From Calothrix anomala FACHB-343 (lineage in GTDB: Bacteria; Cyanobacteriota; Cyanobacteriia; Cyanobacteriales; Nostocaceae): a stretch of 64,000 nucleotides of DNA. The notes below the pieces were generated by a model, which ran no database searches, was not told where the DNA came from, and saw nothing but the letters and a program-made list of their open reading frames with translations. The stretch lies in the NCBI RefSeq assembly GCF_014696435.1, contig NZ_JACJQG010000043.1, forward strand, positions 1-64,000. The letters run 5' to 3'. Positions 51,977 to 64,000 of this stretch are shown here, in pieces. How positions within the stretch are numbered: position 1 is the stretch's first letter; each line of letters begins with the position of its first letter. Both the position numbers and the translations under genes were made by a program.

Positions 51977-54900
51977 ATGACGAACGAAAATTATATGGAA
52001 CCCGCCTTTCTGTTGCCCGACTTGATTGAAATCCAGCGTTCTAGCTTCCGTTGGTTTTTAGAAGAAGGGTTAATAGAAGAACTTAACTCCTTTAGTCCGA
52101 TTACAGATTACACCGGCAAACTAGAACTGCACTTTTTGGGTCAAAACTACAAACTTAAAGAACCAAAGTACAGTGTCGAAGAAGCCAAGCGGCGAGATAG
52201 TACATACGCCGTCCAAATGTATGTTCCCACAAGGCTACTCAACAAAGAAACCGGGGATATTAAAGAACAAGAAGTCTTTATTGGCGATTTGCCCTTGATG
52301 ACCGATCGCGGCACCTTTATTATTAACGGAGCCGAGCGAGTGATCGTCAACCAAATTGTGCGATCGCCTGGAGTTTATTACAAATCAGAAATTGATAAAA
52401 ACGGTCGCCGTACCTATTCAGCCAGCTTAATTCCTAACCGGGGTGCATGGCTAAAATTTGAAACAGACCGTAACGATCTCGTGTGGGTACGGATTGATAA
52501 AACCCGCAAACTTTCAGCCCAAGTACTTTTAAAAGCTCTAGGTTTATCAGATAACGAAATCTTTGACGCCTTACGCCATCCTGAGTACTTCCAAAAAACC
52601 ATTGAAAAAGAAGGGCAATTTTCTGAAGAAGAAGCCCTAATGGAGTTATATCGCAAATTGCGTCCTGGTGAACCACCCACAGTCTTAGGTGGACAACAGC
52701 TATTAGATTCGCGATTCTTCGACCCCAAACGTTACGATTTAGGGCGTGTCGGACGTTATAAACTCAACAAAAAATTACGGTTGTCGGTTCCCGACACCAT
52801 GCGCGTCTTAACTCCTGGGGATATCTTGGCTGCGGTAGATTACCTGATTAACCTAGAATATGACATCGGTAACATCGATGACATTGACCACCTGGGTAAT
52901 CGCCGAGTACGAAGTGTCGGTGAATTGCTGCAAAACCAAGTCCGGGTAGGTTTAAACCGCTTAGAAAGAATCATTCGGGAACGGATGACTGTATCCGATG
53001 CTGAAGTTCTCACCCCAGCTTCCCTAGTTAACCCCAAACCCCTAGTAGCTGCAATTAAAGAATTCTTTGGTTCCAGCCAATTAAGTCAGTTCATGGATCA
53101 AACCAATCCCCTAGCAGAACTGACTCACAAACGCCGTCTCTCAGCCTTAGGCCCTGGCGGTTTAACCAGAGAAAGAGCCGGGTTTGCTGTCCGGGATATC
53201 CACCCCAGCCACTACGGACGGATTTGTCCCATTGAAACCCCAGAAGGCCCCAACGCGGGTTTGATTGGCTCTCTAGCCACCCATGCGCGGGTAAACCAAT
53301 ACGGCTTTTTAGAAACACCCTTTAGACCGGTGGAAAATGCCAGGGTGAGATTTGACCTGCAGCCAGTTTACATGACCGCCGATGAGGAAGACGACTTGCG
53401 CGTTGCTCCCGGTGACATTCCTGTTGATGAAAATGGCATGATTATTGGGCCTCAAGTACCAGTACGTTATCGCCAGGAATTCTCCACCACCACCCCAGAA
53501 CAAGTGGACTATGTAGCAGTATCACCAGTACAGATTGTATCGGTAGCTACAAGCATGATTCCCTTCCTGGAGCATGACGACGCTAACCGGGCGCTGATGG
53601 GTTCCAACATGCAACGGCAAGCAGTACCCCTGCTCAAGCCAGAACGTCCCTTAGTCGGCACAGGCTTAGAAGCCCAAGGTGCAAGAGACTCCGGGATGGT
53701 AATCGTCTCTCGTACCGATGGCGATGTGGTTTATGCGGATGCCACAGAAATCCGTGTGCGGGTTAAGAACACAACAACTGAAATTAAATACACCCTTTCT
53801 AAGTATCAGCGTTCTAACCAAGATACTTGCCTCAACCAAAAACCTCTAGTACGGATAGGCGAGCGCGTAGTTGCTGGTCAAGTATTAGCTGATGGTTCCT
53901 CCACAGAAGGCGGAGAATTAGCCCTGGGGCAAAATATCGTCGTCGCCTACATGCCTTGGGAAGGCTACAACTACGAAGACGCGATTTTAATTTCCGAAAG
54001 ATTAGTTCAGGATGATGTTTACACCTCAATTCACATTGAAAAATATGAAATTGAGGCTAGACAAACAAAACTAGGCCCTGAAGAAATTACGCGAGAAATT
54101 CCCAACGTTGGGGAAGATGCTTTACGTCAACTAGACGAACAAGGAATCATTCGCATTGGTGCATGGGTAGAAGCCGGGGATATCTTAGTTGGTAAAGTTA
54201 CACCTAAAGGTGAATCTGACCAACCCCCAGAAGAAAAACTACTGCGGGCGATTTTCGGTGAAAAAGCCCGGGATGTGCGTGATAACTCCCTGCGAGTGCC
54301 CAACGGTGAAAAAGGTCGCGTCGTCGATGTGCGTTTATTTACCCGCGAACAAGGGGATGAACTACCACCAGGAGCCAACATGGTAGTCCGGGTGTACGTA
54401 GCCCAGAAACGCAAGATTCAAGTCGGCGACAAAATGGCAGGACGCCACGGTAACAAGGGGATTATTTCCCGGATATTGCCGTTGGAAGATATGCCCTATT
54501 TACCAGATGGTTCTCCAGTAGACATTGTTCTCAACCCCTTAGGCGTACCCAGCCGGATGAACGTCGGACAAGTATTTGAGTGTTTATTAGGCTGGGCTGG
54601 TCAAAACTTGGGCGTGCGGTTTAAGATTACTCCCTTTGACGAAATGTATGGGGAAGAGTCATCGCGCCGGATTGTGCATGGCAAATTGCAAGAAGCACGT
54701 GATGAAACCAGCAAAGATTGGTTATACAACCCCGATAACCCCGGCAAAATCATGGTATTTGATGGTCGTACAGGCGAACCCTTTGACCGTCCGGTAACAG
54801 TGGGCGTAGCTTATATGCTGAAGCTGGTGCATCTGGTGGATGACAAAATTCACGCCCGGTCTACAGGCCCCTACTCCTTGGTTACCCAGCAACCCTTGGG

Positions 54901-55276
54901 TGGTAAAGCCCAACAAGGTGGTCAGCGCTTCGGAGAAATGGAAGTGTGGGCATTGGAAGCCTTTGGTGCAGCTTACACCTTGCAGGAATTGCTGACAGTT
55001 AAATCTGACGATATGCAAGGACGGAATGAAGCCCTCAACGCCATTGTTAAAGGTAAAGCAATTCCTCGACCAGGAACGCCAGAATCCTTTAAGGTATTGA
55101 TGCGAGAACTGCAATCCTTAGGTTTAGATATTGCCGTCCACAAAGTAGAAACTCAAGCAGATGGCAGTTCCTTAGATGTGGAAGTCGATTTAATGGCAGA
55201 CCAATCAGCCAGACGTACACCACCGCGACCAACCTATGAATCTCTTTCCCGTGAATCACTGGAAGATGATGAATAG
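51977..55276 (+). CDS. rpoB: RNA polymerase beta subunit
   Basis: 1099 residues from ATG 51977 ([24 protein letters not shown]), with GGTAGAGG just upstream; a GTG at 51935 would add 14 residues. Conserved regions include the fork/rifampicin pocket [54 protein letters not shown], the [12 protein letters not shown] active-centre lysines, and the C-terminal [23 protein letters not shown]. It is a core polymerase subunit, followed by rpoC1 after a 172-bp gap filled with repeats. Confidence 0.98.
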   Translation: MTNENYMEPAFLLPDLIEIQRSSFRWFLEEGLIEELNSFSPITDYTGKLELHFLGQNYKLKEPKYSVEEAKRRDSTYAVQMYVPTRLLNKETGDIKEQEVFIGDLPLMTDRGTFIINGAERVIVNQIVRSPGVYYKSEIDKNGRRTYSASLIPNRGAWLKFETDRNDLVWVRIDKTRKLSAQVLLKALGLSDNEIFDALRHPEYFQKTIEKEGQFSEEEALMELYRKLRPGEPPTVLGGQQLLDSRFFDPKRYDLGRVGRYKLNKKLRLSVPDTMRVLTPGDILAAVDYLINLEYDIGNIDDIDHLGNRRVRSVGELLQNQVRVGLNRLERIIRERMTVSDAEVLTPASLVNPKPLVAAIKEFFGSSQLSQFMDQTNPLAELTHKRRLSALGPGGLTRERAGFAVRDIHPSHYGRICPIETPEGPNAGLIGSLATHARVNQYGFLETPFRPVENARVRFDLQPVYMTADEEDDLRVAPGDIPVDENGMIIGPQVPVRYRQEFSTTTPEQVDYVAVSPVQIVSVATSMIPFLEHDDANRALMGSNMQRQAVPLLKPERPLVGTGLEAQGARDSGMVIVSRTDGDVVYADATEIRVRVKNTTTEIKYTLSKYQRSNQDTCLNQKPLVRIGERVVAGQVLADGSSTEGGELALGQNIVVAYMPWEGYNYEDAILISERLVQDDVYTSIHIEKYEIEARQTKLGPEEITREIPNVGEDALRQLDEQGIIRIGAWVEAGDILVGKVTPKGESDQPPEEKLLRAIFGEKARDVRDNSLRVPNGEKGRVVDVRLFTREQGDELPPGANMVVRVYVAQKRKIQVGDKMAGRHGNKGIISRILPLEDMPYLPDGSPVDIVLNPLGVPSRMNVGQVFECLLGWAGQNLGVRFKITPFDEMYGEESSRRIVHGKLQEARDETSKDWLYNPDNPGKIMVFDGRTGEPFDRPVTVGVAYMLKLVHLVDDKIHARSTGPYSLVTQQPLGGKAQQGGQRFGEMEVWALEAFGAAYTLQELLTVKSDDMQGRNEALNAIVKGKAIPRPGTPESFKVLMRELQSLGLDIAVHKVETQADGSSLDVEVDLMADQSARRTPPRPTYESLSRESLEDDE

Positions 55277-55448
55277 AGGCTAGGGGCTAGGGGCTAGGGG
55301 AGGCAGCCATGACTAATCACCAATGCCCAATGACGCCACTTGCTTCAAGCCGGGAAACCCGTCCAACGCAGTGGCTCCCCAATGCCCAATGCCCAATTTT
55401 CAACCGAAAAACTAAATATACTCATAACTCAAAACTCAGCACTTAAGT
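55277..55448. repeat. Repeat-filled spacer between rpoB and rpoC1
   Basis: GGGGCTA heptads (55277-55300), CCAATGC heptads (55320-55330 and 55378-55396) and the dispersed piece CTTCAAGCCGGGAAACCCGT (from about 55344) occupy most of the gap. Confidence 0.8.
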
Positions 55449-57326
55449 ATGAGAAACGCCCAAACCAATCAGTTTGACTACGTAAAAATCGGTTTAGCAT
55501 CACCAGAACGCATTCGGCAATGGGGCGAACGCACCTTACCTAACGGTCAAGTTGTTGGTGAAGTTACCAAACCAGAAACTATTAACTACCGGACTCTCAA
55601 ACCAGAGATGGACGGTTTATTCTGCGAACGCATTTTTGGCCCAGCAAAAGACTGGGAATGTCACTGCGGTAAATATAAAAGAGTGCGCCACAGAGGTATT
55701 GTTTGCGAACGCTGTGGTGTAGAAGTTACAGAATCACGAGTGCGGCGTCACCGCATGGGATATATCAAGCTAGCAGCACCAGTAGCTCACGTTTGGTATC
55801 TCAAGGGGATTCCTAGCTATATTTCCATCCTGCTAGATATGCCTTTGCGGGATGTAGAACAAATTGTCTATTTCAACTCTTATGTTGTTCTTAGCCCAGG
55901 TAATGCGGAAACTTTAACCTATAAACAGCTATTGAGTGAAGACCAGTGGCTGGAAATTGAAGACCAAATTTATAGTGAAGATTCCCAGCTACAAGGTGTT
56001 GAAGTAGGTATTGGTGCTGAGGCACTGTTACACTTACTGGCTGATATTAATTTAGAGCAAGAAGCCGAAAGCCTCCGGGAAGAAATTGGCAATGCTAAAG
56101 GACAAAAGCGAGCGAAGTTAATTAAACGCTTACGGGTAATTGACAACTTCATCGCTACTGGTTCTAAACCAGAGTGGATGGTAATGGCGGTAATCCCCGT
56201 TATTCCCCCTGATTTACGCCCAATGGTGCAGCTGGATGGCGGTCGGTTTGCTACCAGCGATTTGAATGATTTGTATCGTCGAGTAATTAACCGGAATAAT
56301 CGTCTGGCAAGATTACAAGAAATTTTGGCACCAGAAATTATTGTCCGCAACGAAAAGCGAATGTTGCAAGAAGCAGTAGACGCTTTGATTGACAACGGAC
56401 GCCGGGGACGCACCGTAGTCGGTGCCAATAACCGTCCTCTGAAATCCTTATCGGACATTATTGAAGGTAAGCAAGGACGTTTCCGGCAAAACTTGTTAGG
56501 TAAGCGGGTTGACTACTCTGGTCGTTCTGTAATTGTGGTGGGGCCAAAATTAAATATCCACCAATGCGGCTTGCCCAGAGAAATGGCGATTGAGCTATTT
56601 CAGCCCTTTGTGATCAATCGCTTAATTCGTAGCGGGATGGTGAATAACATCAAAGCTGCGAAAAAACTGATCTCCCGTAACGACCCCAGTGTGTGGGACG
56701 TACTGGAAGAAGTGATTGAAGGACACCCAGTACTACTCAACCGGGCACCAACGCTGCACCGCTTAGGGATTCAGGCATTCGAGCCAATTTTGGTAGAAGG
56801 TAGAGCCATTCAACTCCATCCCCTAGTCTGTCCAGCATTTAACGCTGACTTTGACGGCGACCAAATGGCGGTACACGTTCCCCTGTCTTTAGAAAGTCAG
56901 GCAGAAGCGCGGTTATTAATGCTGGCTTCTAATAATATCTTGTCGCCAGCTACAGGTAAGCCGATTATCACACCCAGCCAAGACATGGTTTTGGGAGCAT
57001 ATTACCTAACCGCAGAAAACCCAGGTGCTACCAAAGGGGCGGGACGGTATTTTGCTTCTCTTGACGATGTAATTATGGCTTTCCAGCAAGAGCAAATTGA
57101 CTTACACGCTTATATCTACGTGCGGTTTGATGGCGAAGTCGAATCAGACGGGCCAGATACAGAAGCGCTAGAAGTTACAGAAAACACCGATGGTACCCGG
57201 ACTCTGCTGTATAAATACCGCCGAGTCAGAGAAGACGCCCAAGGGAATTTGTTGTCTCAGTATGTCCGCACGACACCAGGTCGCGTGATTTACAACAAGG
57301 CAATTCAAGAAGCACTAGCTAGTTAG
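55449..57326 (+). CDS. rpoC1: RNA polymerase gamma subunit (N-terminal half of beta')
   Basis: 625 residues. Cyanobacteria split beta' into RpoC1 and RpoC2. The N-terminal zinc site is Cys71, Cys73, Cys86 and Cys89 ([16 protein letters not shown]). The catalytic magnesium motif [11 protein letters not shown] lies at about 465-475. The bridge-side conserved stretch [18 protein letters not shown] is present. The C-terminus ends after the switch region, as in other RpoC1 proteins. It is followed by rpoC2 after a 154-bp repeat-containing gap. Confidence 0.98.
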   Translation: MRNAQTNQFDYVKIGLASPERIRQWGERTLPNGQVVGEVTKPETINYRTLKPEMDGLFCERIFGPAKDWECHCGKYKRVRHRGIVCERCGVEVTESRVRRHRMGYIKLAAPVAHVWYLKGIPSYISILLDMPLRDVEQIVYFNSYVVLSPGNAETLTYKQLLSEDQWLEIEDQIYSEDSQLQGVEVGIGAEALLHLLADINLEQEAESLREEIGNAKGQKRAKLIKRLRVIDNFIATGSKPEWMVMAVIPVIPPDLRPMVQLDGGRFATSDLNDLYRRVINRNNRLARLQEILAPEIIVRNEKRMLQEAVDALIDNGRRGRTVVGANNRPLKSLSDIIEGKQGRFRQNLLGKRVDYSGRSVIVVGPKLNIHQCGLPREMAIELFQPFVINRLIRSGMVNNIKAAKKLISRNDPSVWDVLEEVIEGHPVLLNRAPTLHRLGIQAFEPILVEGRAIQLHPLVCPAFNADFDGDQMAVHVPLSLESQAEARLLMLASNNILSPATGKPIITPSQDMVLGAYYLTAENPGATKGAGRYFASLDDVIMAFQQEQIDLHAYIYVRFDGEVESDGPDTEALEVTENTDGTRTLLYKYRRVREDAQGNLLSQYVRTTPGRVIYNKAIQEALAS

Positions 57327-57413
57327 CTGTTCTTTGTAAGTAGGGGCGGGTTTATTTAGATCATCGTTGATTCAGTGAGGATATTTGTGAACCCGCCCGT
57401 ACAGTTGCTTTTT

Positions 57414-57480
57414 GCTACTGACTACTGACTACTGACCACTAACCAATGACTATTGACCATTGACTAAGGACTATTGACTA
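57414..57480. repeat. Heptad repeats between rpoC1 and rpoC2
   Basis: Tandem GACTACT, CAATGAC and ATTGACC-like heptads run up to the rpoC2 ATG, whose own codons lie in the last unit (CTAATGA). The rpoC2 ribosome-binding site is therefore weak. Confidence 0.85.
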
Positions 57481-60400
57481 ATGACTAACGAAAAGGCAGT
57501 TTTTCGCAATCGCGTAGTTGATAAAGGTCAATTGAGAAATTTGATTTCTTGGGCCTTTGTAAATTATGGTACGGCGCGTACCGCAGTCATGGCGGACAAA
57601 TTGAAAGACTTGGGATTTCGCTATGCTACCAGGGCAGGGGTGTCTATCAGTGTAGACGATTTGATGGTACCACCTTCTAAGCGATCGCTCTTGGAAGCAG
57701 CTGAAGAAGAAATTCGCGCTACAGAAGCTCGCTATCAACGGGGTGAAATTACGGAAGTAGAACGCTTCCAAAAAGTAATTGATACCTGGAACGGTACTAG
57801 TGAAGCCCTGAAAGATGAGGTAGTTGTTCACTTTAAAAAGACCAATCCCCTCAACTCCGTATACATGATGGCATTCTCCGGCGCACGGGGTAACATCTCC
57901 CAAGTCCGTCAGTTAGTAGGGATGCGGGGACTGATGGCAGATCCCCAAGGGGAAATTATTGACTTACCCATCAAAACCAATTTCCGTGAAGGACTCACCG
58001 TCACCGAATACATTATTTCTTCTTACGGTGCCCGGAAAGGCTTGGTAGACACAGCCTTACGGACGGCGGACTCTGGTTATCTCACCCGGCGTCTTGTGGA
58101 CGTATCCCAGGATGTGATTATTCGGGAATTTGATTGCGGTACTACCAGAGGTATTCCCATTCGGGCAATGGTAGAAGGTGGCAAAACAAAAATTCCCCTA
58201 GCTACACGTTTGCATGGGCGGGTAATAGCAGAAGATGTGCTAGATCCTAAGACCAAAGAAGTGATAGCTACTCGCAATACCCCAGTTTCCGATGAATTGG
58301 CGGCAAAAATTCAAAAATCTGGGGTAACTGAAGTCCTCGCGCGATCGCCTCTGACTTGTGAAGCAGCCCGTTCCGTATGTCAACATTGCTACGGCTGGAG
58401 TTTAGCCCATGCGAAAATGGTTGATTTGGGCGAAGCTGTGGGAATTATCGCCGCTCAAAGTATCGGTGAGCCTGGTACCCAGCTAACCATGCGGACATTC
58501 CACACAGGTGGTGTATTTACCGGGGAAGTCGCCCAACAAGTACGTTCCAAAACCGATGGTACTATCCGCCTACCCAGGAAATTACGCACCAGACCCTACC
58601 GTACCCGCCACGGTGAAGATGCTTTATTTGTCGAAGCCAACGGCGTAATTGTCTTGGAACCGAAAAAAGATGGTGCTGATAGCACAGGAGCAAACCAAGA
58701 AATTAATGTTACGCAAGGTTCCACATTATACATCACCGATGGTCAGCAGGTAAAAACCGGGCAGTTACTTGCGGAAGTCGCCCTTGGTGGACGGACAACC
58801 CGTGCTAATACGGAAAAAGCGGTAAAAGATGTAGCCTCTGACTTAGCAGGTGAAGTGCAATTTGCCGAAGTTGTCCCCGAACAAAAAACAGACCGCCAAG
58901 GCAACACCACGACCACAGCCGCACGCGGTGGATTGATTTGGATTTTGTCTGGGGAAGTGTATAACTTGCCACCCGGCGCAGAATTGGTAGTGAAAAATGG
59001 AGATGCGATCGCTTCCAACGGCGTACTCGCAGAAACCAAACTCACCACCCTACACGGTGGTACAGTCCGCTTACCAGAAGCTACTCCCGGTAAGAGTACC
59101 AGAGAAATTGAAATTATTACCGCTTCTGTAGTTTTAGACCAAGCCACAGTTACCGTTCAAAGTTCCCAAGGACGTAACAGCTACCTAGTTTCCACTGGTA
59201 ATAACCAAGTATTTAACCTCAGAGCTACCCCAGGCACAAAAGTGCAAAATGGTCAAGTAGTAGCGGAATTAATTGATGACCGCTATCGCACCACCACCGG
59301 GGGCTTCCTGAAATTCGCTGGCGTTGAAGTTCAGAAAAAAGGTAAAGCCAAGCTGGGTTATGAAGTGGTACAGGGAGGTACCCTGTTGTGGATTCCCGAA
59401 GAAACCCACGAAGTTAACAAAGATATTTCCTTGTTACTGGTAGAAGACGGACAATTTGTCGAAGCCGGTACCGAAGTCGTTAAGGATATCTTCTGCCAAA
59501 ACAGTGGTGTGATTGAAGTTACCCAGAAAAACGACATCTTGCGGGAAGTTGTGATTAAACCAGGTGAACTGCTGATGGTAGACGATCCTGAAGCAGTCAT
59601 CGGTAGAGATAACACCTTTATTCAACCTGGTGAGGAATTCCAAGGTACAGTCGCCACCGAATTGCGCTACATCCAGTATGTAGAGTCTCCCGAAGGGCCC
59701 GCTTTATTAAGCCGTCCTGTAGTAGAGTTTGCTGTTCCCAGCAACCCTGATGTACCTTCCACTACATCAGTTAGTCAACAAACTGGACGTTCAATTCAAT
59801 TGCGAGCAGTACAAAGACTGCCTTACAAAGATTCTGAACGTGTCAAGTCTGTGGAAGGGGTAGAACTGCTACGTACCCAACTAGTATTGGAAATCGAGCA
59901 AGAAGGAGAACAAGACCACAACGCTTCTCCTTTAGCGGCCGATATTGAATTATTACCCGATCCAGACAACTCAGAAGTTCAGCGCTTACAGCTGGTAATT
60001 TTGGAATCCTTGGTAATTCGTCGGGATATCACGGCTGATGCTACCCAGGGTAGTACTCAAACTTCCCTGGAAGTGCAAGATGGATTAACCATCGCCCCTG
60101 GTGCAGTCGTCGCCCGTACCCAAATCTTGTGTAAAGAAGGGGGTATTGTGCGGGGCGTCCAGAAAGGTACAGAAACAGTACGCCGTTGTTTAGTCTTGCG
60201 TCCAAGCGATACCATAACACTGAATACTAGTGCCCCAGCAAAAGTCAAAGTTGGTGATTTGATTGTAGCTGGTACCGAAATTGCTCCTGGCGTCTTCAGT
60301 GAAGAATCTGGACAGGTTGTAGGCATCAAAAATGCTGCGGCTACAGCAACAGCTCAAGATTCTGCCCTGAGTACACAAAACTATACAGTTTCTATCCGTG

Positions 60401-61536
60401 TTGGTCGTCCCTATCGAGTCAGCCCTGGTGCTGTGTTGCAAATCGAAGATGGCGATTTAGTACAACGCGGTGATAACTTGGTGTTGCTGGTATTTGAACG
60501 TGCCAAAACTGGGGACATTATCCAAGGTTTACCCCGGATTGAGGAACTACTAGAAGCCCGTAAACCCAAAGAAGCTTGTATCTTGTGCCGTCGGGCTGGG
60601 GAAGTGAAAGTAGTTTACGGCGATGGTGATGAAGCGATCGCAGTTAAAGTAGTAGAACCCAATGGAGTAGTCACCGATTATCCTTTAGGCCCCGGACAAA
60701 ACTTAGTGGTAACAGATGGCTCCCATGTAGCAGCAGGACAACCCCTCAGCGATGGCCCTTCCAACCCCCACGAAATTTTGGAAGTCTTCTTTAGCCTGGG
60801 TTCAGAAGATGGCGTCTACGCTTGTGCTAGCCATGCTTTACAGAAAGTGCAAACATTCCTGGTGAACGAAGTACAGTTGGTATACCAATCCCAAGGTATT
60901 GATATTGCCGACAAACACATCGAAGTGATTGTTCGCCAGATGACTAATAAAGTCCGGATTGATGACGGTGGCGACACCACCATGCTTCCCGGTGAGTTGG
61001 TTGAATTGCGCCAAGTTGAGCAGGTAAACGAAGCAATGGCGATTACAGGCGGTGCTAGAGCGCAGTATACCCCTGTATTATTGGGTATCACCAAAGCATC
61101 CTTGAACACCGACAGCTTTATTTCTGCTGCTTCCTTCCAAGAAACCACCAGAGTCTTAACTGAAGCCGCCATTGAAGGTAAATCTGATTGGCTGCGGGGG
61201 TTAAAAGAAAACGTGATTATTGGACGATTGATTCCTGCTGGTACTGGGTACAATGCCTATGAAGAAACAGGAGCAATTGATGACTATGCTGCTTTAGAAA
61301 GTAGCAGTGTCTTAGATGAAGTTGACGATCCTTTAGACATGGTGCTAGACGATCGCACAGCACGTGCCTACAATCTAGATGCACCTTCTCTCACCGAACA
61401 TACATTTGGCAGTAGACGTGCAGAACGTTCTATTCTCGATGATGATGACTTGATAGCTGATGAAGTCATCGATCTTGTAGAAGAGGAAGAAGACGAGTAC
61501 GAAGAAGATGATGATGACGATGATTTTGATGAATAA
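57481..61536 (+). CDS. rpoC2: RNA polymerase beta' subunit (C-terminal half)
   Basis: 1351 residues. The N-terminal part has [23 protein letters not shown] and the trigger-loop region [21 protein letters not shown] second zinc site is at [17 protein letters not shown]. Then comes [29 protein letters not shown] very large cyanobacterial insertion (SI3-type barrel-sandwich hybrid repeats) fills about residues 345-1000. The C-terminal part has [17 protein letters not shown] and [31 protein letters not shown]. The extreme C-terminus is an acidic run ([15 protein letters not shown]). Last gene of the cluster, ended by a palindromic terminator. Confidence 0.98.
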   Translation: MTNEKAVFRNRVVDKGQLRNLISWAFVNYGTARTAVMADKLKDLGFRYATRAGVSISVDDLMVPPSKRSLLEAAEEEIRATEARYQRGEITEVERFQKVIDTWNGTSEALKDEVVVHFKKTNPLNSVYMMAFSGARGNISQVRQLVGMRGLMADPQGEIIDLPIKTNFREGLTVTEYIISSYGARKGLVDTALRTADSGYLTRRLVDVSQDVIIREFDCGTTRGIPIRAMVEGGKTKIPLATRLHGRVIAEDVLDPKTKEVIATRNTPVSDELAAKIQKSGVTEVLARSPLTCEAARSVCQHCYGWSLAHAKMVDLGEAVGIIAAQSIGEPGTQLTMRTFHTGGVFTGEVAQQVRSKTDGTIRLPRKLRTRPYRTRHGEDALFVEANGVIVLEPKKDGADSTGANQEINVTQGSTLYITDGQQVKTGQLLAEVALGGRTTRANTEKAVKDVASDLAGEVQFAEVVPEQKTDRQGNTTTTAARGGLIWILSGEVYNLPPGAELVVKNGDAIASNGVLAETKLTTLHGGTVRLPEATPGKSTREIEIITASVVLDQATVTVQSSQGRNSYLVSTGNNQVFNLRATPGTKVQNGQVVAELIDDRYRTTTGGFLKFAGVEVQKKGKAKLGYEVVQGGTLLWIPEETHEVNKDISLLLVEDGQFVEAGTEVVKDIFCQNSGVIEVTQKNDILREVVIKPGELLMVDDPEAVIGRDNTFIQPGEEFQGTVATELRYIQYVESPEGPALLSRPVVEFAVPSNPDVPSTTSVSQQTGRSIQLRAVQRLPYKDSERVKSVEGVELLRTQLVLEIEQEGEQDHNASPLAADIELLPDPDNSEVQRLQLVILESLVIRRDITADATQGSTQTSLEVQDGLTIAPGAVVARTQILCKEGGIVRGVQKGTETVRRCLVLRPSDTITLNTSAPAKVKVGDLIVAGTEIAPGVFSEESGQVVGIKNAAATATAQDSALSTQNYTVSIRVGRPYRVSPGAVLQIEDGDLVQRGDNLVLLVFERAKTGDIIQGLPRIEELLEARKPKEACILCRRAGEVKVVYGDGDEAIAVKVVEPNGVVTDYPLGPGQNLVVTDGSHVAAGQPLSDGPSNPHEILEVFFSLGSEDGVYACASHALQKVQTFLVNEVQLVYQSQGIDIADKHIEVIVRQMTNKVRIDDGGDTTMLPGELVELRQVEQVNEAMAITGGARAQYTPVLLGITKASLNTDSFISAASFQETTRVLTEAAIEGKSDWLRGLKENVIIGRLIPAGTGYNAYEETGAIDDYAALESSSVLDEVDDPLDMVLDDRTARAYNLDAPSLTEHTFGSRRAERSILDDDDLIADEVIDLVEEEEDEYEEDDDDDDFDE

Positions 61537-61560
61537 TCTTCAAAACTAATAGTTAATTTA

Positions 61561-61590
61561 GGCAAAAGAGAATTCTCTTTTGCCTTTTTT
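61561..61590. terminator. Perfect palindromic intrinsic terminator after rpoC2
   Basis: A 24-bp perfect palindrome (arms GGCAAAAGAGAA and TTCTCTTTTGCC) is followed by TTTTTT. It ends the polymerase operon; on the minus strand the cellulase gene stops at 61592, so it can serve both convergent transcripts. Confidence 0.9.
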
Positions 61591-61591
61591 A

Positions 61592-63175
61592 TTATTGGGT
61601 AATTTTCACTTCTATATTTTGCAATTGGTAATCTGTACCCAATTTTTGCGCGCAAAAACCAAAATCCCGTGATTGATTTGGTTCAATTACTCTTGCCCAA
61701 TCCAAAGGAGTGACAATATATTCTGTACCTTGCTGTTGAAAATTAGCGTTCCAAGAATTATTAATCCTAGCTTGATTCATCCGAAATGTCAGTTGCCAGT
61801 TGTTCGCTTTACTATTGCTGGAATTGAGAATTTTCAAGTTGGCGCAAAGTCCCGTTTCCCAATTAGCATAAATATTCGTCGTGACTTTTAATTTTGCTGT
61901 AGTTGTAGGAGTTGCAGGGATAGGGGGATTGGGAGATGAGGCGACATTCTGGTTATTAACTGCCATCGATGGTAGCAGTTGAGATAATAATTGCTGCTTG
62001 GCGCGATCGTAATTTTGCCAGTCATCCAGTAAGATACCCCCTGTATCAGCGCTATTCGGATTCCAACTCCAATAGGCGAAGCTTAAATTATGCTTCTGGA
62101 TGTATTTCACAAATTCATTTTGCCAAATACCCTCTGGAGAAATATTGTCTACTTGTCGTCCCCCAAACTCGCCAATTAAAATTGGCGCAATATTTTGAGT
62201 AGAAATATAGTTAAAGCCGATTTGCCAACGCGGAATGAGATTTTTGGGAAAGCTAGACTCAGAGAAGTAAGGTTGATTGAAAACTCCCGAGCCGTATTCA
62301 TGGGGAGAATAAACTAATTTACGGCGATTAGTTAAGCGTACTGGATAGCGCTTGACACCCTCTAGATTACCACCTTGCCAATGATGCTTGAGTTTTTGAC
62401 CAGGAACATTGTTTTCGACGCCTTCAACGATAATTAACCAGTTAGGGTTGATACTGAGAATGGCATTACCTGCACGTTCGGCTGCTAGTCGCCAATCTGT
62501 AGCTAAGTCATTAGTACCCCAGCTAGCGCGTCCATGCGGTTCATTTTTTAAGTCTGCACCAATGACGTTAGTTTGATTCTTGTATCTTTCCGCTAACAGT
62601 TTCCACGTATCAATCCAGTCGGCTTCTGTAAAGCCGTCTCCATACCACAGTTCGGGAATCCTTTGATCGTTGAGGCGATGGCTATCAAGCAGAATGAATA
62701 ATCCTTGTCTTTCTGCTTCTTGCACAATCAAGTCCATCACTTCTAACGGCGTTTTGCCTTGAAATTCGATATTGCTACCAATATTAAATTCAACACCATT
62801 GATATCAGGCGCTCTCAATCCTGCCACAGAATAAGGCAAGCGAATCAGATTGTACCCCAGCATCTTCATCTGGGAAAGCATCTCTTTGTAATCGCGCTGC
62901 CACAACCCATGAGGTACATGTGTCTCTGTTTCCATCCCAAACCAGTTGACACCTCGCAAAAGCACCTGCTTACCTCTAGCATCAACAATCTTTGCACCCA
63001 AGGTTGACAGTGGTAGTTGGATTGCAATCGCCGCACTAGCTACATTGAGATGGCTTTGAGCAGGTAGTTGGATCAAACTCCCCAGTAAGCACAATAATAA
63101 AGTTGACAAAAATAAAATAAATCTTTGATAAAAAATGAATTGTTTTTGTGTATTTTTCAACAAGAAATATCGCAT
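61592..63175 (-). CDS. Exported GH5 cellulase with CBM2-type binding domain
   Basis: 527 residues. An N-terminal hydrophobic signal (ILFLSTLLLCLLGSLI) precedes the catalytic domain at about 55-400: RGVNWFGMETETHVPHGLW, YNLIRLPYS, acid/base Glu212 in DLKNEPHG, VYSPHEYGSGV and nucleophile Glu336 in LIGEFGG, all glycoside hydrolase family 5 marks. A Pro/Thr linker (SSPNPPIPATPTTTA) leads to a C-terminal domain (KVTTNIYANWETGLCANLKILNSS, NNWQLTFRMNQARINNSWNANF) like carbohydrate-binding module 2. It cleaves beta-1,4-glucans outside the cell or in the periplasm. Lone gene convergent with rpoC2. Confidence 0.9.
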   Translation of the reverse strand: MRYFLLKNTQKQFIFYQRFILFLSTLLLCLLGSLIQLPAQSHLNVASAAIAIQLPLSTLGAKIVDARGKQVLLRGVNWFGMETETHVPHGLWQRDYKEMLSQMKMLGYNLIRLPYSVAGLRAPDINGVEFNIGSNIEFQGKTPLEVMDLIVQEAERQGLFILLDSHRLNDQRIPELWYGDGFTEADWIDTWKLLAERYKNQTNVIGADLKNEPHGRASWGTNDLATDWRLAAERAGNAILSINPNWLIIVEGVENNVPGQKLKHHWQGGNLEGVKRYPVRLTNRRKLVYSPHEYGSGVFNQPYFSESSFPKNLIPRWQIGFNYISTQNIAPILIGEFGGRQVDNISPEGIWQNEFVKYIQKHNLSFAYWSWNPNSADTGGILLDDWQNYDRAKQQLLSQLLPSMAVNNQNVASSPNPPIPATPTTTAKLKVTTNIYANWETGLCANLKILNSSNSKANNWQLTFRMNQARINNSWNANFQQQGTEYIVTPLDWARVIEPNQSRDFGFCAQKLGTDYQLQNIEVKITQ

Positions 63176-63628
63176 ATTTTTGATTATTTACTTACGTAGA
63201 TTCACTATCTGTTAAAAATGGTTATAGCCACGAGCGAGAGGTGATTACGAATTAAAAATTATCCATAAAAGTACTATCTCCTAGAGAGATATCCTCAGCA
63301 TCTAATGTTCCCTATTTTGTCAGAAATTTATCATCATTATATCCTCCAAATATATATAAAATAAGCTTTCTCAAGCTTCCTCTGTATATTCATGAATATT
63401 TTGATACTAGTACTTTGGTAATTAAATTTACGAAAAATTTAATTAGTTCTCCGAGTTCTTCATGAGTCTCATATTGCATATTAGGCATTAAGAGAATAAT
63501 TTGGATACTAATGCAGTAAAAATTATTCACTAACTGCTGAACAGCTATCAACGCTAGATTTCATCAGTAGTAATACCATGCTGCAATCTACCTCTTATTT
63601 TTGTAGACAAACAACCCAAATTTCCTCT
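63176..63628. other. Intergenic region between divergent genes
   Basis: AT-rich, with promoters presumed for the cellulase and the right-edge gene. Nothing specific is recognised. Confidence 0.35.
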
Positions 63629-64000
63629 ATGTCTCTATCTGCATTACAGAAATTCTTTCTACCACCAATTGTTGCTTCCTGCGGTGTATTTTCAGTAATG
63701 TCATTTCCTCTAGCTACACTAGGGGAAAAGCAAATAGCTATTAAATTTCAAGAAGAACCTATTTTTTACGGCAAACTGAGAGATGTTGCAATTCCCTATG
63801 TCATCTTATCAACCACAATTAGTATAGGTGCTGGGATATCAGCAGCTGCTGTTTGTGGATGGAGACACTCTTCTCGCAAATCCGCAAAATATGAGCAAGA
63901 ATTATCTCATCTAGAGCAACACCTACAGGAAAAAGACGCCTTACTTAAAGAACTAAAGCACTCAGAATCTCGCCTGCAAATATCTGGATTGAAGGCTTTC
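63629..64000 (+). CDS. Membrane and coiled-coil protein, 3' truncated by window edge
   Basis: At least 124 residues from ATG 63629 (MSLSALQKFFLPPIVASCGVFSVMSF); an in-frame ATG at 63578 would add 17. There are two membrane helices, at about 11-30 and 60-85 (DVAIPYVILSTTISIGAGISAAAVCGW). A coiled-coil-forming region (KSAKYEQELSHLEQHLQEKDALLKELKHSESRL) then continues past the window edge. This layout is seen in cyanobacterial hypothetical membrane proteins; function is unknown. Confidence 0.65.
   Translation, partial: MSLSALQKFFLPPIVASCGVFSVMSFPLATLGEKQIAIKFQEEPIFYGKLRDVAIPYVILSTTISIGAGISAAAVCGWRHSSRKSAKYEQELSHLEQHLQEKDALLKELKHSESRLQISGLKAF

Overview
The window comes from the chromosome of a filamentous, probably heterocyst-forming cyanobacterium (Nostocales: Nostoc, Calothrix or Tolypothrix type). 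Evidence is the very frequent HIP1 octamer GCGATCGC, the split RNA polymerase beta' genes rpoC1 and rpoC2, many 7-bp tandem repeats (TTTGAAT, AGTCAAT and CAACTGA types), CrtD, an SLH-OprB porin, a zinc-ribbon Ser/Thr kinase and a phytochelatin synthase with the catalytic spacing of the Nostoc enzyme. The genus is not settled by this evidence.

Region 1-7305 is the right end of an integrative, probably conjugative, element next to an intact tRNA-Phe(GAA). On the minus strand it has a VirB2-like, a VirB3/PrgI-like and a VirB4 N-terminal protein, and a broken accessory gene. On the plus strand are two small accessory genes, two tiny tandem leader ORFs and a zinc-ribbon/TOPRIM/VapE primase-helicase whose 3' end carries an iteron-like GTAAC/GTTAC array. 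The last 300 bp before the tRNA hold inverted repeats and repeated motifs that look like recombinase sites. No integrase gene is visible, so it should lie beyond the left edge.

Region 7456-35287 is core chromosome broken up by repeats. It holds zinc uptake (znuA-znuC-znuB, with a candidate Zur box shared with a divergent SLH porin), an RqcH/NFACT gene, a response regulator, a DegT aminotransferase and an exported zinc protease. Next come an ergothioneine operon (an OvoA-like egtB, then egtD), a strong candidate small RNA at about 26404-26480, a DUF1517 gene, a glycosyltransferase, thiS-thiE, and a sulfate uptake operon (sbpA-cysT-cysW-NIL) that lacks cysA.

Region 35290-49644 holds a Ser/Thr kinase, then three neighbouring exported proteins of glutathione chemistry (a GST with a signal peptide, phytochelatin synthase and gamma-glutamyltransferase). 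After these come crtD, a membrane-anchored helical repeat protein, hslO (Hsp33), a universal stress protein and hisD. Region 50020-61536 is the transcription/translation block rpsT-tatD-rpoB-rpoC1-rpoC2, closed by a perfect palindromic terminator. A GH5-CBM2 cellulase converges on it, and a truncated membrane/coiled-coil gene runs off the right edge.

Between genes the window is rich in mobile repeat debris: at least four MITE-like families, some nested, and many heptad repeats. Two coding regions (the egtD C-terminus and the gamma-glutamyltransferase linker) have absorbed heptad repeats in frame. All calls come from reading the sequence; no database search was run.
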